Part shown: positions 22,814-35,930 of the stretch, piece by piece
Layout of the letters: each line of letters starts with the position of its first letter
Position numbering within the stretch: the first letter of the stretch is position 1
NCBI GenBank assembly: GCA_025716855.1
Contig: JAIXMQ010000001.1
Span: 1,060,001-1,124,000, forward strand
Reading direction: 5' to 3'
DNA length: 64,000 nt
Source of the DNA: Pilaira anomala
Lineage: Eukaryota; Mucoromycota; Mucoromycetes; Mucorales; Mucoraceae
Made by a program: the position numbers and the translations under genes
Notes under the pieces: generated by a model
What the model saw: only the letters and a program-made list of their open reading frames with translations
Told to the model about the DNA's origin: nothing
The model's database searches: none

Positions 22814-23026
22814 TTATCCTCCTAAGTTATCGCTTTGGAAAACCTCGATACAGGTAAAGCCTTAAAACGTCTATGTAAGAATCACATTACTAACTAACTT
22901 TTTCAAGCTTTATTTAATTAATCTTCATAATTTATTCCATCAACTTTCAAATTTGGTTTTAATAACCTTTAAATTTTTTCCCATTAATTTCCATTTTAAT
23001 TCCCAAAAATAGTGGGAAACCCTGTA

Positions 23027-23906
23027 TTACAGCAAGCATGAAAAAGTACCACAAAAAGTTTAATTTTTTATATTAGAGGTGGGAGTTTCAAAGTAATGAC
23101 CCTGAATAAAATTGAGAAAAAAAAAATGCAATTAAACTTGTCAACAATTTGTTTATTAAGCAGGGTTTATTGCTAATGATGCTGAAAAAATAATAAATGA
23201 TTCTTGACTTACATTTGTCTCCTGAAAAAAACGTTTATAAAGTGATGATCAGATCCAAGCCTTATTAAATCTAACTTATCTAAAGATCCATATTCTTGGC
23301 TACAATATAACGACTACGAATGGTAGACTTTGTTACAAGAACTAACTAGTAGACTTCAAATTCTTAGGCGTTTATTTTTGCTTGAAAACCAATTAAATAT
23401 TAAAAATATAAAACTTTATAATTTAACTGAATTGATGAGCTCCAAAAAGTAATTGGTAGCTAGAAAACATGATATCTAAGGCATTGTCCATCAATTGAAT
23501 GTTTTGAAGGCGTACTAAGCTATCAAAGCACTTCCATCACTTAATATTTTCATCGACTCGGTATATGTACAAGTCTGTGTTTCTAAATCACTCACATAAT
23601 TTAAATTTATTATGAGAAAAAACCTTTTCTAGATAGCCCTACAAAATTCTCGAAATCCAAAGAAATAATGATGATAGGTTTTATATATGTATACAAATAT
23701 TAAATTCGTCTTTAGATGTATTTTAGACAACACCACCAATATTAGGCGCAGTATTAACAGTGCTTTGGTTAATATTGCTGACATACCAAATGGGTCACCG
23801 TTGAACAGACACAAATGAAATAGATCAAATTCATCTTTACAAACATGGTTTGTAAAACTGTAAAGGATGTATATAATTTATTTTAAAAATAACGCGTAAT
23901 GTAGTT
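23027..23906. other. Spacer downstream of the Fanzor element
   Basis: A/T-rich with no convincing gene. Short frames near 23629-23814 lack any recognisable pattern and may be decayed mobile DNA. Confidence 0.35.
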
Positions 23907-26020
23907 TTAACACTTTGTTTCTTTTCTTTTAGGTGGTGATACGTAAGGGGAAGAGAGACCACTACCGACGACATTTTCAGCTTCAGTTTCCTCATTTACA
24001 AGACAATTCTCGACGTACTTGGCACTGTATAAAATCATTTTCTGTCAACTCAAGTTAGTTACAATATTACTTTTTTAAATGTATAGCAGAACTTATTACC
24101 TTTAAACACCATAAATTTTCCATAAATTGTGGAAACTTTTTTTTTAAGAGAGCAGGCACAGTCGGAAAAGAAAACTTCATTTCATCAGTAAAAATATAAA
24201 GATTGTCATACGTATTTGTCATGCTATAAACATAAACATCATTTTCTAAAAAAAAAAAAAAAAAAAAAAATACGCATGAGCATCTACATATTGCATACGA
24301 AATCAATTAAACATACTATAAACTTGAATTCCGTATAATTTTAAACATGTAAAGATTTCACGTAAAGAGATGATAAATTTAAGCATTATTTTAAGATTTT
24401 TTGCAATCTTATTGCGGTCACCAATGAAATGTTCAAAATCATCCTGAGCGGGAGCACCAGTCACTTCAACAACAAGGAATTCCAAATCATTCAAACCAGG
24501 GAGTGTAAAAATACCGTCAATACTCGGCCCAGGAGTACGTCTCTCAGCATCAAATAATGAACTATGCTCATTTCTTTTAGCACAATATAAGCGTACTTCG
24601 CCCCTTTAGAAATAAAAATACGAAAGTGACTAAGTTATAACTGCCTGTTTAAATTAACTTAACCTACCATCTTTGAAATAATTCTTTTTGTGATACATTG
24701 AAAAAAAGGTTAAAAAAAAGAGGATAAATAAAAGCCATGGTGAAATGATATTCATTAATTCCTTTGTCAATAAATGTAGTTACACCATCTTTGAACTGTA
24801 TTCTCCTAATATATATAAATAGAAAGTTATAATGTGTTTAATATTGTAAAGTATACATGCACTTACAATAATTCATAGATTTTTAAAAAAATCTTGCTTT
24901 GAGTAATATTTGTATTTTCAGCCTATATAATTGTTGGGTTAACCTATGTTTTACTGTTTTAGTCAAGAAATCTTACCTCTTTCTTTACAATTTCTTCACT
25001 TATTTTTTTTATCTCATCATTGCTTGTTATTTCCATAATTGTATCTACCTCTTCCTCTAGATGATTTTTAAGGATAAATATTGTACTTAAATGTTCTTTG
25101 ACAGAACTATATTGAGTTTGTAATATTGATTTGATGGCAACATCTTGGCGGGTAGTTACAAAGTCTAAAATATTATAAAACAGTAAACTGAATAATATGG
25201 ATTAGTATTTAGTCCAATAATAAACTCTATGAAATCAAAAATAACCTACTCTTGTTTATGTAAAAGATCGACTCTTTGTGCCGTTTCTTTCCAAAGACCG
25301 ATTTTTTTTTTGATGTCTAGAATACTGAAATTTGGACCATGGTTAAAGAAAGCATCAATCTCATCATCATCACCAGTTTTATTATCACTAGTTAATTTAT
25401 CATCAGCTTTATCATCACTGGTTAATTTATCACCAGTTTTATCATCATCTTTGCCCTATTACATATGAAATAGAAAAACCATGTTAACATTAACGTATGG
25501 CATAAGGCCCTTGTGCATAAATCAACTTACAACCAACAAATCAACTACTTCTCTATCTGCTTCCATGTGTAATTGAATATGTAACTTTTTTCTTTTATAA
25601 GACATTTGTTTTATTTTTATTTCAGAATTTCTTGTTAAAATCTATTACATTACAGAAACTTAGATATAAACGCAATATGAGTTATGGTCCTATCAAACTT
25701 ACGATCAATACTTCATTGTATATTTTGGCCCAGTTCACGCTTTCTTTATCAGTTATAAACTATAAAAGTTTTCAAATTTTAGTGGACCCGTGTTACTTCT
25801 AAAAAGTGCGATTTACCTTCTTATCTTTTATGTCATATTGTTTTTTTACATGGTTGAATACGCGTACCCAATAATTCTTGATCTTCGCTTCACTTGTATC
25901 TTCTTCTCCTATAACTGAGACTAAATGCTGAATTATAAGGTCTTCATTTTGAGCTACAAAAGTGCTTAAATTGATTACTTTTGTTGTTGTGTTTCTAGCA
26001 AAGGCTCGTAATATTTCCAT
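23907..26020 (-). CDS. Mucorales-type family protein of unknown function (RWGE family), ten exons
   Basis: Ten exons (minus): 26020-25817, 25759-25703, 25641-25531, 25455-25250, 25187-24977, 24922-24867, 24805-24668, 24603-24317, 24245-24100, 24041-23907; 516 residues, all phases closing. The N-terminus is helical (MEILRAFARNTTTKVINLST), followed by an acidic repetitive segment (DDKLTSDDKADDKLTSDNK). The core has QRWGEVRLYCAKR, then PSIDGIFTLPGLNDLEFLVV followed by EVTGAP. This D-x(n)-E-x-V-T pattern looks like a variant restriction-nuclease (PD-(D/E)XK-like) core, but that is inference. I recall similar proteins as an expanded uncharacterised family in Mucorales. The gene at 56930-58961 has a comparable layout. 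Confidence 0.7.
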
Positions 26021-26201
26021 GTTTTTTTTGTAGGTTCCAGTGAAAAAGGTAGAGGGGAGCAAAAATAAAAACAATTTAAAAAAAAAAAAAAGGTAGAGGG
26101 AATCTTCGCGTACGACAATCATGCAAGTCATTTTTGAAATTTGTGACTTACAATTTTTTTTATCATGACAAAAAGTCGTGAGCTTTTTTTTTAGAAAGCG
26201 T

Positions 26202-26685
26202 CATGCAAAATGATTATCATTATCATCCAGACCTCTTTCAGCTTCAATACCTTCATGCAAATTCAATGAAATTTGAGAAAATATATTATTACTAGCAGCA
26301 ACATCAACACGGTTCATTTCTTCATCTTCTTGTATGACAGGCCTGTGTATTTGGTTCCACTCGTCTTCAACATGACTCATCTCAATGTCACCATGCTTGC
26401 CTCAGTTACCTCTTGTCCAGTACCCGTTTTTGATGGCACTATCACAAAAGGTTGCAATTGGATAGAATTTAGAGTCATCAGTCTTGACATAGTACTTCAA
26501 CAATTTTATTCTTCCAAGCCAGCACCCTTTAAAAATCAAGTCCTGTTCGGAAACGCAGAGGAACCAAGCTGACCAACATACAGACCTTCCAGTATATCTA
26601 TCTTGAATTTTAGCTGTTCTGTGGCATCATACGAAGGGATTCTTTTACTGGGATTATTATTGCGTGTTTGGCTATATCTTGTCAT
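26202..26685 (-). pseudogene. Decayed gene on the minus strand
   Basis: From ATG 26685 a frame gives MTRYSQTRNNNPSKRIPSYD and LKFKIDILEGLYVGQLGS before a stop. After a gap with stops, a second open block (MSHVEDEWNQIHRPVIQEDE ... LDDNDNHFA) ends at TGA 26202. The sequence around and after that stop (26160-26215) is repeated as the reverse complement at 32217-32277. It looks like one broken gene of a dispersed family. Product not recognised. Confidence 0.4.
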
Positions 26686-26689
26686 GATT

Positions 26690-27605
26690 TTTAATCTACA
26701 ATGCGGAAATTGAAAACAGTAAAAAGTGCATGAAATGTAAATAAATTATAATGTATAGCTGACCAAGACAGTTAAACATCTCAGGTATATCAAAATGCAA
26801 GTAAACTAAGCCATTAGAAACAATTTCGAGCTACCAAAACGTCGTCAAATGACCTCAAAAAATATATTTCATCGTCCTTCTACTTCGTACTGAATTATGA
26901 AAAAAGCAAATTATGCATGAACTAACAAAGGTATATGGAATGTTTGGCTGAGAACTTGAGACCATTTATGTATCCAGCAATTGAAACAAGACAATCCCGA
27001 GGGTCATTTTCTTTATCAGCAAGACAATGTAGCACCTTACACGGGTTCTCTCGCGAAGAAATGAAGGTAAAAAAAGAAAAAGAAAGATAAAAAAAAAAAG
27101 CAATTTTTATTGATTTGAACCGGATATATTGTTTATGTACGGTTACCATAAATAAGAATTTCACTTAATTTGGCACTTCTCATCAGTTAACGAACAAATG
27201 AATATGAAATATTACCAAGTATCAGACGATTTTAAATTACTTAATGCATAGTATAATGGAAATCCTATAGTACTTCATGTTAATTCGTGTATGGTTACTC
27301 GTAAATAAAGCTTTGAATAATGTCTTGAAAAGTATTTTAATTTCATATAGTCCCTTGCAATAAAAGTAAAAAGACTACAACTTAATAAAGTTTATAGCAG
27401 AAAGTTACAAAGCAAAAATACAACTTCAACTTCCTAGCCTTTTCTTTTAATGGAAACCTCTACCCAATTATTTATTTAAAAGAAAAAACATACAAAGCAT
27501 TAAGTATCTTTTTCTACCATTAGTGGCGTTGGCATACAGGAAAAGGGGGTATTTTGAATACAACGATGGGGTAACGAACAACGGATGAGGAGAGAATAGG
27601 CTTAA
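26690..27605. other. Spacer with one possible orphan exon
   Basis: Mostly A/T-rich. On the minus strand, about 27060-26930 encodes SRENPCKVLHCLADKENDPR and a further 20 residues before a stop. The composition looks coding and it could be an upstream exon of the decayed gene at 26202-26685, but no joining splice was proven. Otherwise nothing seen. Confidence 0.3.
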
Positions 27606-28388
27606 GCTTATTAAATGTGTAATAATTAATGACAGAGCGAAGGAACGCGGGGATAATACACTAGCGCATACCTTAAGACACCCACCAAGACCTGCTAAAG
27701 CTTGTCTCATTGCAAATACTGTATAGAACACCATTATTAGCACCGCTCAAAGTTGGGTGTTAGTATTCATGTGAAAAATAAGAACTATGATTGTATACCT
27801 GTTGCAAAGATTTTTGATTCAGTAATTTTGGCAATGAAACTTGCAAAAGCTTATTATATGTGTAATAATTAATGACAGGGCGAAGGAGCGTGGAGATAAA
27901 ACACTAGCACAGACCTTAAGACACCCACCAAGACTAGTTAAAGCTTACTACCCATATAATAAAAAAGAAATGACAGGGCGAAGGAACGCGGGGATAATAC
28001 ACTAGCGCAGACCTTAAGACACCCACCAAGACCTGCTAAAGCTTGTCTCATTGCAAATACTGTATAGAACACCATTATTAGCACCGCTCAAAGTTGGGTG
28101 TTAGTATTCATGTGAAAAATAAGAACTATGATTGTATACCTGTTGCAAAGATTTTTGATTCAGTAATTTTGGCAATGAAACTTGCAAAAGCTTATTATAT
28201 GTGTAATAATTAATGACAGGGCGAAGGAGCGTGGAGATAAAACACTAGCACAGACCTTAAGACACCCACCAAGACTAGTTAAAGCTTACTACCCATATAA
28301 TAAAAAAGAAATGACAGGGCGAAGGAACGCGGGGATAATACACTAGCGCAGACCTTAAGACACCCACCAAGACTTGCTAAAAGCTTAT
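27606..28388. repeat. Composite tandem array, 341-bp period
   Basis: The marker CGCGGGGATAATACACTAGC begins at 27646, 27987 and 28328, exactly 341 bp apart. Each full period contains two related sub-units of about 75 bp: type A (GGAACGCGGGGATAATAC) and type B (GGAGCGTGGAGATAAAAC). Both run on to CCTTAAGACACCCACCAAGA, with a unique spacer between them. The order is A-B-A-B-A, the last A truncated. The two spacers look almost identical, so the duplication is recent. Not coding. Confidence 0.9.
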
Positions 28389-28985
28389 TTTTCGCACAAA
28401 GAGCATGTTTACTATCAAGTGATTTTAGGATACAAACAAATGCGAAGACCAAACAGCCTTAAATAGATGTAAGTTAAAACCAAGCTAGAATAAAACATCT
28501 TCAAACGACAAATTTACTGTGTACTAACGTTGCAAACATAACGTTAAATTAAATGCTTTTTAATCAAGCTAATTGTTGCCAAGAATTATTTGTAGTAAAG
28601 GGTCCAAATATTTCTGAGCACGACATTTATTGATATTCGTGACGTAGAAAAAAAAACCTCCGTCAACAAACCGTGACGTAGAATTTTGAATAAATTGTGG
28701 AGTAAACATTTATGACTGAATATTGAACGTCAATAAATACTAAATCAAATATACCTATGATTAACAGTCGAGTGCCGCAAGATTTTACTTGCTTATTAGT
28801 TGCTAGGTGACAATATATTTTAAATTATAAGCTCTTTCCCAAAAACTTTTATATTCTGCTCTAGTACCAAAAATTGCGGGAAAACCGATAAAATAAGAGA
28901 ACAAAATATATAGCTTTTTTAACAGATTCAAATACAAAAAACGAAAAAAGTATAATCAAAGAAGCTGATAACAAAAACAGAGAGG
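28389..28985. other. Spacer before the minisatellite
   Basis: A/T-rich, no gene seen. A GTGACGTAGAA motif occurs twice, at about 28639 and 28672. Confidence 0.3.
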
Positions 28986-29690
28986 TCACACCGGCAGAGA
29001 ATATCTTGAAACTAGAGGGGATCCTGAAAGTATAAAAGACCTTAAAAGTAGAGTAGATCATGGAAGTAAAGAGGATCATGCCAGCAGAGAGGTTCTTAAA
29101 AGTAGAGGGGGTCTTGAAAATAGAGAGGATCTTAAAAGTAGAGAGGATCTTAAAAGTAGAGAGGATCTTAAAAGCAGAGAGAATCATGAAAGTAGAGAGA
29201 ATCATGCCAGCAGAGAAGACGTTGAAAGTGGAGAGAACCATGAAAGTACAGATAATCTTGATGTAGAGATAATTTTGAAGTAGAGAGGATCTTCAAAGTA
29301 GTAGAGAGGATCTTGAAAGTAGGAGGATCTTGAAACTAGAAGGGTCTTGAAAGTAGAAAGGATCATGCCAGAAGAAAGGATATTGAAAGTAGAGAAGATC
29401 TTGAAAATAGAGGGGATTTTAAAAGTAGAGAGGATCCTGCCAGCAGAGAGAGCCTTGAAAGTAGAGGAGGTCTCGAAAGTAGAGAGGATTTCGAAAGTAG
29501 AGAGGATCTTGAAAGTAGAGGTGATCTTGAAAGTAGAGAGGATCTTGAAAGTAGAGGTGATCTTGAAAGTAGAGAGGATCTTGAAAGTAGAGAGGATCTT
29601 GAAAGTAGAGAGGATTATGCCAGTAGAGATGATCTTTAGAGTGGAGAGGATTTTGCCAGTAGAGATGGTCTTGGAAGTAAAGAAGGACAA
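28986..29690. repeat. 18-bp minisatellite (GTAGAGAGGATCTTGAAA)
   Basis: About 700 bp of a degenerate 18-bp unit, purest at 29480-29610, with variants such as ATCATGCCAGCAGAGA. Because the unit is a multiple of three, long frames stay open on both strands: KVERIL repeats on plus and FKILST or DPLYFQ repeats on minus. The same openness in several frames argues for simple sequence and against a real repetitive protein, though a transcribed repeat protein cannot be excluded. Confidence 0.9.
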
Positions 29691-30213
29691 AACAATTGAT
29701 AGAAAAAGTTGACCGAGTTTTCATGTAATCTATCATTTGTGTTTATGTTTTTTTTTTACTTTCACATGAAGAAAAAAACCACACAAAAACAAAAAAATTC
29801 CCTATATTTGACATCCTTGAAGGCTATCAAATTTGCAACCGATCTTTTTCTATACAATTACTCTTTTTTTTTTGTCAACAAGAATTTGAAATACGTAGTT
29901 TACTTATAATCGTATTCTTCAATGATTACTTAACTGAAAAAGATATTTATTAACAAAATATATTATGATTAAAAAAAACACCGCACTATTTAGCCCTGTA
30001 TTATCTCTCAGCTTTTTCTCCCTTTCTCTTCAAACATGATAAAAAATACACTTTTGTTCATCTCTCTCTCTCTCTTTTTTATTTTATAATCAATCCGAAT
30101 ACCTGAGATGTTTAAAATATATATATTTTTTTGAAGCGTTTCATACTGTTTTTTTTAAAAAAAAGGATTTTGTTACACGAAGATTTTTTTTTTCATGCAA
30201 AAATAGGTTGCAA

Positions 30214-30247
<34 letters not shown>

Positions 30248-30420
30248 GTTTTCGTAGCGTGCGGCTTATTTAGAAAATAATAGAAAAATAAAGAACTAAA
30301 CTTAAAACGAGTTTCTTAATTAATATGCATGAAGACGTAATTAAAAGGCAACAATAATATTGAAGGACAGAAATAAGAAATTTATTTTTCAAATTCATAA
30401 TTTTATTTTTCATTTTCATT
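29691..30420. other. A/T-rich spacer
   Basis: No gene recognised. Contains a CT stretch near 30060-30075 and an A-run at 30217-30244. Confidence 0.4.
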
Positions 30421-30428
30421 AAATTGTG

Positions 30429-30609
30429 GGGGAAAAGGGAGGGGGGGGGGGGGGGGAAAGGAATGTGGGGCCTCTCGGGGCCCCGTCGACGCTGGTTGCT
30501 GGTGAAGGTCTCGCCTTATTGAAGACGAGACCTCCTCTGGCTTTATCCGGTTGTTAGCTGAGGACGCGTAAAGCCGTAAAATTGCCTCCGACCCGAAGGA
30601 TTTTGCCCC
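30429..30609. other. GC-rich hairpin cluster next to a G16 run
   Basis: An island of high G+C in A/T-rich DNA. After 16 consecutive G (30441-30456) come three perfect short hairpins: GGGGCC/GGCCCC (30467-30484), GGTCTCG/CGAGACC (30507-30532) and GGCTTTA/TAAAGCC (30539-30575). It could be a structured RNA, an organelle-derived GC cluster or a mobile-element end. I cannot assign it. Confidence 0.5.
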
Positions 30610-31655
30610 TATTTACAGTAGGTATGAAGAAGAAGAAAAAAAAAGAAAAATGAAAGTGAGAAAAAATCTATCCTTTTTATAGTTTTTTTTTTTTTTTTGA
30701 GCATGTGATAAAAAATGGGGGTAACAAGCAATATGATTGGACAATACTAATCGATAGAACTTAAGATTACTTGGCAAAATTACTACGCATACTGAGCATT
30801 AACACACCACATTCAAAACTACTTGCCTTTTTTGTGAACAGGTGAATAGGAGGAAAGACAAGTTTGAAAATAGCAAGTCCTAGATAAAAACATGTTGCTG
30901 ACAAACCATACAGCCATTATCAATTAATGTCAGTAAAGATGTTGTTGGACTATCACTATTTTTAGTCTCCCATTAGTATGTATATCGCATGATGACGTTT
31001 CAAAATCCAAATAACACAATCAATCAGTTGCTGACGCGTTTTTACTTTTATTGTTTTCTTTTATTTTTTTATTCTTTTATTTGTAAGACTAATTTTTTTT
31101 TATGAAGTAAAACAAAACGGATGTCCTGATTACGTTTGAAAAAGATCTTAAATGACTATACCTAATTCTTCTGCTTTATGCATTCTACTCTTTCGAATTG
31201 GTCATGTTTATCTTGGATCTTATCTACCCAGTTAAACAGCAACTTATGTCTCTGACTAAAGAGCACCTTTTAGTACCTTGTACTTATCTGTGCACGGTTG
31301 ATATTAGTCTGGAATCCGTTATTACAAATGGTAAATATGAAAATTTAAATGGAAACTATTTTTATTGATTTTTATTTTATTCTTATTTTCATGATATAGT
31401 TAAAAAATCTTCTTTTATCAGTGGATATCACTACTTCATAACTCTAATGATTAGTCTTGAAAATTGCTCAAGGCCTTATATCAATTAAAAATCAAGTATT
31501 GCAAGAAGGGAAGTGATTCTTTCCAAGTTATGGAGTAGCCACCAGCCTCATTTAAAAGCCAATACTGGTTTGTCGCATGATGATCCTATGTATCTAGATG
31601 ACAATGAAAAAGCAGAAAATACTTGCGGATTAGTCATGCCCAGGAGCCTCTCTGG
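30610..31655. other. Spacer upstream of LTR copy 2
   Basis: A/T-rich. A short plus-strand frame near 31187-31330 (SFELVMFILDLIYPVKQQ) has coding-like composition but is not recognised; it may be decayed mobile DNA. The frame at 31513-31722 runs into the LTR and is not convincing. Confidence 0.3.
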
Positions 31656-32082
31656 TGTCGTGAGATATTCGAGCTGTTATAGTGATAGAACAAACGGAAA
31701 TAAAAGCAATAAAAATATATAACAAAGTTAAAATAAATCAGACTGCAAAAATAAACTAAACTTTATTAAAAGGTACAAAAAGTGTTAGTAAATAGAAGTT
31801 AAACAAGCGAAGCATGAATTGTGAAACATAGCCATGATCAATGATCTATTACAATAAACATGTTGCTGAAAATAAGATAAAAGATCCCCAAGAGTATTAT
31901 AACTGGTAGCTGTACCTGATAATTATAAAAGAGGCTTGTTGATCATAGAGACAATGATGTGATTTATATATTAGCCAATTAGATAATTATTGTAGTGTGA
32001 ATAAACTTATAGTATCGTAAAGTAGTGAAGGATATTAGAGCATGTGTAATTATAAGAGAATATAATGTGCTCGTTCACAACA
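31656..32082 (+). repeat. LTR, copy 2
   Basis: 427 bp starting TGTCGTGAG and ending CTCGTTCACAACA, so the ends form the imperfect inverted pair TGTYGTGA/TTCACAACA typical of LTRs. It aligns with 2336-2769 throughout. The next bases (TGTCGCCTCTTATGG) weakly resemble those after copy 1, so both may keep a little leader sequence. No target-site duplication or internal genes are seen. Confidence 0.6.
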
Positions 32083-33814
32083 TGTCGCCTCTTATGGTAT
32101 GCTGGCAGACAGAAACACATGTGACGCTATAATAATGGTAAGTTTTTAAAGATAGTACATATTTTTGTTTTCTCGGTTTAAGCAGGGCCTGTCAACTCAT
32201 TTGAACTTTTTTATTTTTTTAGGTAAAAGATCATTTTGCCTGACGCTTTCTAAAAAGAAAGCTCGCAACTTTTTGTCACGACGCCAAAAGTATATGATAA
32301 AGAGTTAATGAATTGGATGAACAAATACGATACGCTTGTAGACCAGCATCTGAGGTTAATTCCGGCTTTGATGGAAGCTTTGAAAAAGATAGACGAACGT
32401 CTTGGTTAAATTGGGAAGCGATCTTTAAACTTGGTAAAGAAAAAGAACTATTTGGTTCAAAATGGACCAATGCCAAATCAGCATATTACCGATTCCAGAA
32501 GCAAAAGCTCAGTAATACCTAAAATTATGAATATTTTCGAATCTTATTTGTGAATAAAAACAATATGATTGTAAACTTGAGGTTTTAGGATAATTTTAAG
32601 CTGTGCACGAAAAAAAAAAAAAAATGCGTTCATCTCAGAATTTTTTTACAATTTGTACATATTGACACAACATGTATTAAGCATACAAACAATGGAACGC
32701 AAAAGCCCTTATTAACGGAGACATTGCTCGATTTTCAGCGTAAACGAGGAGATAGCATTATTCAATGTTGATATCAATGAGGATAGAGAATCCAAGCTTA
32801 TTGTTCAGATGAAAAAATAATAATAATAATAATAAATCAAAATAGATAACTTTCAGTAGTTAATGACCATATTGTTAATTCTTCTTTATTAAAAATAAAG
32901 AGAGTTGCTCTATTTATAGTGAGCTCGTATAGCAGTAGTGTCATCACTTGTAATCTCTGTGATTATCCAAGTTTGAGATAAACTTTGTTTTACATGGAAT
33001 TGTGATACTAAATATATGTCTTGTATGTTAACTTGGTTTTAGATGCTCACTTGGGTGAGATTACCAATACTCATGCATAAATCATGACGATATTAATTAT
33101 AGTGTGAAGTCATACTATTGTAATAGAGTATATATCCCTGGGACACAACTGTGGAGAAACTTGGTTGTTCTCACTGAAAAAAATAAACAATTATCTTTAT
33201 GAATAGGTAAAGTCTGTTTAAAATCCTTTTAGGACATTTATTCAGTCTCAAGGAAAAGTCTTTTTTGAACTACAATCACATGGGCTTTATATATTCGTCG
33301 CAAAGTCACATCTAGTCTCACGGTATGAAAACATTTTATTCATCCCTCTATTCACTCAGTTACAACTTTAAGGTCAGTACTTTTGACATCATGGGCTATT
33401 TCATTATATTTTATTGTTACAGAAATGAAGAAACCATATACAGATACCTCGTCATTAATATCACAGAAGGTATCAACGAGGAATCATATTCCTGATAGTT
33501 ACCTCGTTGTTACTTTTATAGAAATGAGGAAAACTTCTTCTTCCCAATCTATTAGTTACCTCGCGCCCTCCTTCAACATTTTTTTTTTCCTTGCCAATCC
33601 TCATAAAAAAATTTGTAACTAATTAAAGTTGATAAGAAAAGAAAACTACCCTTTTTGAAAATAAAAACTGCCCTTTGAAGATTTAAATAATCGCCCATTG
33701 AGACTTTTCACAGGCCGTCCTTTTATTTAACTATTTGCGTTGCTATTTTTTTATTTTTTTTTATTATTATTATTATAAAAAAGTTTCAATTCTAGGCAAC
33801 GCTTTTTTTTTTTT
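32083..33814. other. Accessory spacer with dispersed-repeat fragments
   Basis: 32217-32277 is a reverse-complement match to 26160-26215. Just after it, at about 32301-32522 (+), lies a coding-looking fragment (LDEQIRYACRPASEVNSGFD, then LNWEAIFKLGKEKELFGS) with no start or domain that I recognise. 33390-33570 holds three TACCTCG blocks. 33620-33770 is one copy of a direct repeat described separately. Confidence 0.35.
33596..33755. repeat. Direct repeat flanking the TAH18-like gene, left copy
   Basis: CAATCCTCATAAAAAAA, then TTGATAAGAAAAGAAAA and TAATCGCCCATTGAGACTTT through the TTTGCGTTGC end are repeated in the same order and orientation at 37146-37290, about 3.5 kb away. The two copies bracket the diflavin reductase gene. 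Confidence 0.75.

Positions 33815-35930
<2,116 letters not shown>

Larger units (their letters stand above)
19962..23024. mobile_element. Fanzor-carrying DNA transposon with long inverted ends and TA target duplication
   Basis: The element begins CAGGGTTTCCCACTATTTTT at 19962 and ends in its reverse complement at 23024. It is flanked by TA at 19960-19961 and 23025-23026. The inverted ends are long: 19962-20260 pairs with 22714-23024, and 20261-20403 continues as an inverted copy of 22162-22304. The TA duplication and terminal CAGGG fit a mariner-like family mobilised in trans, since no DDE transposase is inside. Its only gene is a broken Fanzor. Fanzors are known passengers in several eukaryotic transposon types. 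Confidence 0.85.

Noticed and set aside
29347..29712. Repetitive KVERIL protein on the plus strand and FKILST protein on the minus strand
   Set aside because: Both are consequences of an 18-bp unit read in several frames; there is no unique start, domain or splice evidence.
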